Source: an archaeon
GTDB lineage: Archaea > Nanobdellota > Nanobdellia > Woesearchaeales > GW2011-AR9
Direction: 5' to 3'
Assembly (NCBI GenBank): GCA_023266155.1
Contig: JAHFRS010000054.1
Coordinates: 1-7,434, forward strand
Length of the DNA stretch: 7,434 nucleotides
Shown: piece after piece, positions 4,197 through 7,434 of the stretch
Layout: each line of letters opens with the position of its first letter
Numbering within the stretch: position 1 is the stretch's first letter
The notes under the pieces: generated by a model
The model's input: the letters and a program-made list of their open reading frames with translations, nothing else
Databases searched by the model: none
Told to the model about the DNA's origin: nothing
Position numbers and translations under genes: made by a program

Positions 4197-6143
4197 TTAC
4201 TTTTTCTTTTCTTTGACCGCTTTTCCTACTATTATAGTTTTAACTGGTTTCAGCAGTCTTTTCTGCTCTTCTTTCTGCCTGAGAATTCTCCCCTTCACTA
4301 TCTTCCTTCCCACGATCACCAGCACCGTCATAATAATCCCGATAAGTATCCCTTCCCCTACCAGAACCCATTCTCTCCTCAACCCAAACCCAGCCTGCAC
4401 TTTCTCCATAAACTGCGGCTCTTCCAGGAAATAAATTTGTAGATCGCTCATCTCTAACGCATATTCCAGATATAATAACGCCGTCAATTTATCCTGATCT
4501 TTCAGCGCCTTGGCGTACTGATAATAAGAATAACCCATGATAGGAAAAATGCCATCGGCCGTATTCTCCACGATAACTCTCTCCACCGCTTTACGTTTAC
4601 TGTCAATGAAATCATTGACGACCTCTTCCCGTAATCCCAAGACGCTCAGGATGGTGTTAGCTTCCGCCTTGGTCTGAGACGCAGTACTTAAACATACTTC
4701 ATACTCCTGGGCATCCAACGCCTTCTGGGCTTCTCCCACTTTTTTTTCCATCGCTACCACCTGATCTTGCCCCACAAACAAGCCCACGTACTGGATGCGT
4801 TCTTCGCTTTCAGCAATCTTCCGCTGGCAGGACTGTTTAAGATGTTCTCTATCTAACACATACTTTTTGCCGTCCATGCTCAAAAACTGCGTCCAGGAGA
4901 CGGCCGAAAAATAACGCTCTTCGGCATAGGCTAACAGGGCAGCCGTTTGTTCCGGCGCTAAAGCAGCGGCATGATCTTTAAAATCTTTCAATGCCTCATG
5001 AACTTCTTTCAAGCGCTCTTTGACGATCATCATCGCCTGTAAATCGCCGATGGTTTCGATCTTTTCCTCTGCCAATTTTTGTTCCAGTGCCAGCACTTTC
5101 TGCTGTAGGATGGCAAATAATTGCCGAGCGGCGTCGTTACTGAGCACTTCTTCTTGATAATACGCGCTTTTTAATTCAATATTATTGCCAAAGCAAAAAC
5201 TGGCGGCAGAATAATAATCCTGTACGGTGCTGGCATTGAGGGCTCGGCCTTTCCTCGCTTTGATAGATTCAGTGACATTGCTGTCCAGCTGGACACCTTT
5301 CTCGGCTAATTCTTGTTCAATCTTCTCGCTGCGGGAACAAATCAGTTGCTGCAATCCCTGCATGGTTTGCTGATATGCCGGATCAATGACAATCGTCTGT
5401 TGTTGCTGATGTAATCGCACACCAGTCATCTGGAAAATAACTTCATCCAGATCCATAACTTCGATGATTTTGAGGTTAAGGGTCTGTTGGCTAAAGTTGA
5501 TGAGATCTGTGGAATTGGGAGCGTTTGTCTGAAGTGGTTGAGAATTGTTTTGAACATCCGTATCATTCTTTCTTTCTTGCTCTCTTTCATTCTCTATTTC
5601 ATTTTCTCTTTCTTCCTCATCCACTCTCTGCTGGCCTGAACCCTTGGGGATCAGCACGGTGGAAATTCCGTTGCGCGAGGCCGCTTCCAGTTTCTGTTTA
5701 ACTCCGCCAACGGGACCAATAATGGCGCCAGAATTAATCGTTCCCGTAATCGCTACTTTTTCATTCTGGGGAAGGTCCAGCATCGCTATCGTCGTTAACG
5801 CGGCGACGGCGGCCCCGGCGCTGGGACCGCCAATGATATTGGAACTAGCTTTAATGGTATAAATGAAGTCATACTTCTGACAATTTAATTTGAAATGGCT
5901 ACAGGCAATTTCTTTGGCAAAACGGGTGCTGGCTTGGGTATCCATTTTAGTAATAGGATAAGTGTCAAGAAACACTCGCCCTGAGCCCTGTTTTAATTCC
6001 AGAAATAAGTCAGCTTCACTGCCTTCATACCCCTCCCCATTTTCCTGCACGGCCAACAGTTTCAGGTGGTAGGGCTGGTTGTGGACGGCGAAAGCTGAAA
6101 AAGAAAAAAAGAGCATGAGGATTAACCAGTAAACAGGGCGCAT
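4197..6143 (-). CDS. Extracytoplasmic membrane-anchored Lon-type (S16) serine protease lacking an ATPase domain, COG1750-like
   Basis: This is a 648-residue protein from ATG 6143. A signal peptide (1-19, ending AFA) is followed by an S16 protease domain: GGPSAGAA carries the nucleophile S108, and GPVGGVKQKLEAA carries the general base K151. The 43-residue spacing equals that of E. coli Lon S679/K722. No Walker A/B or AAA+ region exists. A strongly charged insert rich in Glu, Arg, Asn and Gln (about 169-223) with four sequons (N193, N199, N210, N216) splits VLIPKG from the last elements of the fold (LKIIEVMDLDEVIFQMTG). The remainder is mostly helical, with coiled-coil-like segments, and ends in a membrane helix (about 591-611) and a Lys-rich cytoplasmic tail. 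The protease should act outside the membrane, independent of ATP; substrates are unknown. A TTG 12 nt upstream (6155) is in frame, but it lies above the transcription start predicted from the TATA box, and the signal peptide fits the ATG. Confidence 0.9.
   Translation of the reverse strand: MRPVYWLILMLFFSFSAFAVHNQPYHLKLLAVQENGEGYEGSEADLFLELKQGSGRVFLDTYPITKMDTQASTRFAKEIACSHFKLNCQKYDFIYTIKASSNIIGGPSAGAAVAALTTIAMLDLPQNEKVAITGTINSGAIIGPVGGVKQKLEAASRNGISTVLIPKGSGQQRVDEEERENEIENEREQERKNDTDVQNNSQPLQTNAPNSTDLINFSQQTLNLKIIEVMDLDEVIFQMTGVRLHQQQQTIVIDPAYQQTMQGLQQLICSRSEKIEQELAEKGVQLDSNVTESIKARKGRALNASTVQDYYSAASFCFGNNIELKSAYYQEEVLSNDAARQLFAILQQKVLALEQKLAEEKIETIGDLQAMMIVKERLKEVHEALKDFKDHAAALAPEQTAALLAYAEERYFSAVSWTQFLSMDGKKYVLDREHLKQSCQRKIAESEERIQYVGLFVGQDQVVAMEKKVGEAQKALDAQEYEVCLSTASQTKAEANTILSVLGLREEVVNDFIDSKRKAVERVIVENTADGIFPIMGYSYYQYAKALKDQDKLTALLYLEYALEMSDLQIYFLEEPQFMEKVQAGFGLRREWVLVGEGILIGIIMTVLVIVGRKIVKGRILRQKEEQKRLLKPVKTIIVGKAVKEKKK
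5567..5630. repeat. Polypurine/polypyrimidine tract inside the protease gene
   Basis: About 64 bp almost purely pyrimidine on the + strand (TCTTTC/TTCTC elements), purine on the coding strand. It encodes the Glu/Arg/Asn-rich insert of the S16 domain. Such tracts expand and contract easily and can form triplex DNA. Confidence 0.6.
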
Positions 6144-6166
6144 GACTTTATTCAACAGTGGTGTGA

Positions 6167-6174
6167 ATTATAAA
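6167..6174 (-). promoter_or_regulatory. TATA box (TTTATAAT) of the S16 protease; leaderless start
   Basis: The box ends 23 nt before ATG 6143, putting the transcription start at the ATG, with no Shine-Dalgarno between. This decides the start in favour of ATG 6143 over TTG 6155. The 64-nt gap to the upstream gene also holds a T-rich TTTATTTTCCC stretch that may end that transcript. Confidence 0.6.
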
Positions 6175-6207
6175 GGTTATGCTGGGAAAATAAATAGAAC
6201 AGCACTT

Positions 6208-6537
6208 TCAGTGATAAATGATTTCCGCATCCTGTACGATGATGAATAATTCCTCTTGCTGGAGCAGCTCTCTCCAGATCTCCTTCTGCGTCTTAAACCA
6301 TTTCTGAGTATCAAAAGTGTCTTCGACAAACAGTTCGATAACGCTCATTTCATCCACATACACTTTCTGTTCCGAAGAAGTCCATGCTCCTTGAATCACG
6401 GGGAGCCGGCCGGAGGGATCGAGAGAATAGCCGCCAAATTTCTCCCGGATTGTTTTGAGAATGGTAAACAGAATTTCTTCAGGGACGGGCTTTTTATCAT
6501 TAAAAAGTTTAGGAAGGTAAATCCTGTATAATTTCAT
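6208..6537 (-). CDS. Small soluble alpha/beta protein, second gene of an ATGA-coupled pair
   Basis: This is a 109-residue protein without signal peptide or membrane helix. Order: a strand, LYRIYLPKLFNDKKPVP; a helix, EEILFTILKTIREKFGG; strand and loop with GRLPVIQGAWTSS; YVDEMSVIELFVEDTFDT; a helix, WFKTQKEIWRELLQQ; and the last strand, ELFIIVQDAEII. The pattern (N-terminal strand, EKFGG, GAW, V-DE, VED, W-K-E-L, Q-E-FI) resembles a family of uncharacterised small proteins I recall from cyanobacteria and other bacteria, probably a ferredoxin-like fold; this is from memory. The start overlaps the preceding stop as ATGA (6534-6537) and has no ribosome site of its own, so translation is coupled. 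The pair could be toxin/antitoxin-like or a two-subunit complex; nothing in the sequence decides. A horizontal origin is possible but not shown. Confidence 0.8.
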   Translation of the reverse strand: MKLYRIYLPKLFNDKKPVPEEILFTILKTIREKFGGYSLDPSGRLPVIQGAWTSSEQKVYVDEMSVIELFVEDTFDTQKWFKTQKEIWRELLQQEELFIIVQDAEIIYH

Positions 6538-6737
6538 TGTGCTCGTGGAACTGCTGGTGAGAGAAGCTTGTAGGGTATTCTTTGGGTGGTTAATTTTTCC
6601 AGGATCTGCTCTGGATGTTCAACGATATCAAAAGTGTTTTCTCCAAACGCCCTAAACTTACCATTGTGTATTAAAATTCCAAATACTTTTCGGTAATCTT
6701 CTTTTTGTATCTCAATAAGCACCATTTTTTCCCTCAT
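6534..6737 (-). CDS. Small protein, first gene of an ATGA-coupled pair
   Basis: This is a 67-residue soluble protein: beta strands VLIEIQKED, YRKVFGILIHNGKFRAFG and TFDIVEH, then a helix EQILEKLTTQ and a last strand RIPYKLL. I do not recognise a named family; small size, beta-rich build and position before a coupled partner are typical of antitoxin-like or adaptor proteins, but that is only analogy. Two starts compete. ATG 6737 lies 21 nt after a TATA-like box and would be leaderless. ATG 6725 (Met5, MVLIEIQ) has a GAGGG site (6731-6735) 5 nt upstream, which itself overlaps the first ATG. Its stop TGA overlaps the next ATG (ATGA), so the two genes form one translational unit. Codon use is unremarkable relative to its neighbours. 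Confidence 0.75.
   Translation of the reverse strand: MREKMVLIEIQKEDYRKVFGILIHNGKFRAFGENTFDIVEHPEQILEKLTTQRIPYKLLSPAVPRAQ
6731..6735 (-). promoter_or_regulatory. Possible ribosome binding site GAGGG between two candidate starts
   Basis: GAGGG sits 5 nt before ATG 6725 and overlaps ATG 6737 (ATGAGGG). If the transcript starts at about 6737, as the TATA box suggests, either a leaderless start at 6737 or a Shine-Dalgarno start at 6725 is possible. Confidence 0.4.
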
Positions 6738-6758
6738 TTTTGTTAAAAGGACTGGTAC

Positions 6759-6766
6759 TATTTAAT
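6759..6766 (-). promoter_or_regulatory. TATA-like box (ATTAAATA) of the two-gene cassette
   Basis: The box is on the minus strand 21 nt before ATG 6737, the same geometry as the two leaderless genes in this window. The A-rich stretch ACAGCAAAAAC precedes it as a possible BRE. Confidence 0.45.
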
Positions 6767-6875
6767 GTTTTTGCTGTAAAAATTTAGGTCTACGATGTCC
6801 TTGGGTGATAAGAAGGTATTTCTGCACCGGCAGTCGTGTCATGAAAAGGGATGATGATCTCTCCTCTGTCTTCAT
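6762..6875 (-). CDS. Possible 37-residue ORF overlapping the previous small gene by ATGA
   Basis: ATG 6873-6875 overlaps the TGA (6872-6874) of the upstream small reading frame in the ATGA arrangement seen again at 6534-6537. The peptide is basic (MTRLPVQKYLLITQ, then GHRRPKFLQQKH) and ends inside the TATA-like box of the next cassette. It could be a truncated coupled partner or chance. No family is recognised and the call is weak. Confidence 0.2.
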   Translation of the reverse strand: MKTEERSSSLFMTRLPVQKYLLITQGHRRPKFLQQKH

Positions 6876-7040
6876 CTCACCGCTTCTTCCATCAGCTCCG
6901 CCAATGGCCGTGCCGGCTTACCTTCAGAATTTTTCCTTTGCGCATCATACTTTGGGCACTTCATACTCCAGTTCATGGGACTCATTACTTTGCAAGCGTT
7001 TTCTGAGTCTGTTTAGTGATCCTGATTCAGATACTGCCAT
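6872..7040 (-). pseudogene. Small gene apparently split by a one-base frameshift (56 residues if joined)
   Basis: ATG 7038-7040 has a good ribosome site, GGGAG (7046-7050), 5 nt upstream, inside the end of the preceding gene. The frame runs 31 codons (MAVSESGSLNRLRKRLQSNE, then SHELEYEVPKV) to TGA 6945-6947. The neighbouring frame continues with KYDAQRKNSEGKPARP and LAELMEEAVR to TGA 6872. Both halves look like protein. Removing one base from CCCAAA at 6951-6956 joins them as EVPKYDAQRK, giving one 56-residue product. This could be a true mutation, an assembly indel or recoding. Alternatively only the second half is a gene, from ATG 6985 (MSPMNWSMKCPK), but that start has no ribosome site. 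The joined protein is hydrophilic and basic at the start, with a helical end, of antitoxin-like size. No family is recognised. Confidence 0.4.
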
Positions 7041-7434
7041 ACTTTCTCCCGAGGAAGTTGATACTGTACTGCCAGCGCGTCAACGGCTAACGCAACACCT
7101 TTATGATCAACAGGTTCTGAAGATAATTTACGGTCAAAATAGACCAGTGCCCTGATGGGATTTTTCGCCACTAATTTTTCTCGCACTTGCTGTATTAAAT
7201 CTTCAGCCTTAACCCACCGTGCTAGATCATACGCCTCATGCGGATACTTCTCCATCACTTTGGCTGCAATTTCTTTGTGGCCTTCAATGTCCTCTCGTTC
7301 GAGAAAAAAGAACGAAGGGCCATGCTCTTTTTTCAATTCTAACTCTAACAACTGCTGTCGCATCTCTGTTGCGGTTGGACTTTGTTGATCTCCGCCTCCT
7401 ACAATAAAGCAGCGATAGGCATTTCTGATATCAT
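7013..7434 (-). CDS. C-terminal 139 residues of a protein running off the right edge; possibly DUF218/YdcF-like
   Basis: The frame is open from the window edge to TAA 7013-7015, so the start is not visible and the internal ATG at 7363 should not be taken as it. The visible part is soluble: a strand YRCFIVGGGDQQSPTATEM that looks like a nucleotide- or phosphate-binding loop after a hydrophobic strand; a helix MRQQLLELELK; a strand PSFFFLEREDIEGHKEIAAK; helices around DLARWVKAEDLIQQVREKL; a strand IRALVYFDRKL; and a C-terminal helical end. The strand-GGG-P-x-A-x-EM-helix-LE order recalls the DUF218/YdcF/SanA fold (G-G, S-E-A, lE, T-E-N), but key residues of that family are not clearly present, so the family is a guess. 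The downstream frameshifted small gene starts within its last 28 bases, suggesting an operon. Confidence 0.75.
   Translation of the reverse strand, partial: DIRNAYRCFIVGGGDQQSPTATEMRQQLLELELKKEHGPSFFFLEREDIEGHKEIAAKVMEKYPHEAYDLARWVKAEDLIQQVREKLVAKNPIRALVYFDRKLSSEPVDHKGVALAVDALAVQYQLPREKVWQYLNQDH

Noticed and set aside
3946..4434. 162-codon open frame on the + strand taken as a whole gene
   Set aside because: It overlaps the antitoxin and protease genes antisense; only the short PIN-like stretch at 4081-4190 has meaning.
6153..6155. TTG as the protease start
   Set aside because: It lies above the transcription start predicted from the TATA box, and ATG 6143 begins directly with the signal peptide.
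6805..7155. 116-codon open frame on the + strand
   Set aside because: It lies opposite the small genes and the right-edge gene, its product is Ser/Leu-rich without domain features, and no promoter or ribosome site was found.
7361..7363. ATG as the start of the right-edge gene
   Set aside because: The frame stays open, with protein-like sequence (FIVGGGDQQ), to the window edge, so this Met is internal.

Overview
The window reads as archaeal. Five genes or gene pairs are preceded by archaeal-type TATA boxes (TTTATAAA, TATTTATA, TTTATAAT and similar). Two genes have the TATA box 22-23 nt before the ATG with no Shine-Dalgarno, which suits leaderless transcripts, while other genes have GGAG-type ribosome sites. 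The protein set fits: a signal-peptide-bearing Lon-type protease without an ATPase (COG1750-like), membrane proteins with Ig-like beta-sandwich ectodomains and N-glycosylation sequons, and a RelB/RelE-type pair of archaeal flavour. Moderate GC content, compact genes and debris of toxin-antitoxin genes would suit a DPANN (for example Woesearchaeota-like) or euryarchaeal genome. The lineage is inference.

Layout. Positions 2-925 (+) hold the end of one membrane protein and a complete second one, abutting TGA|ATG; both place an ectodomain outside the cell. Positions 1021-2960 (-) hold a 98-residue coiled-coil protein downstream of a 500-residue surface protein. That protein has a signal peptide, a cadherin/Ig-like domain, a 15-glycine linker, two beta-sandwich domains, a membrane helix and a basic cytoplasmic tail. 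Its leaderless promoter carries a 22-bp dyad over the TATA box.

Positions 2961-4196 form an accessory-looking island. It has a probable small RNA on the + strand (TATA at 3172-3179, then a 13-pair UUCG hairpin at 3223-3254), a start-less C-terminal gene fragment (3296-3463, -), a live RHH antitoxin/RelE-family toxin operon (4031 to 3511, -), and a short PIN/VapC-like remnant (4081-4190, +).

Positions 4197-6143 (-) hold the extracytoplasmic, membrane-anchored S16 Ser-Lys protease with its own leaderless promoter. Upstream on the same strand is a two-gene cassette of small soluble proteins joined by an ATGA overlap (6737 to 6208), of unknown function. Further upstream are two very small ORFs, one apparently frameshifted (7040 to 6762), and the 3' part of a larger gene running off the right edge (7013-7434).

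The recognisable theme is cell-surface proteins and a surface protease, interrupted by toxin-antitoxin-like accessory cassettes. I see no mobile element, CRISPR array, tRNA or rRNA. The least explained items are the hairpin RNA, the ATGA-coupled pair and the frameshifted small gene.
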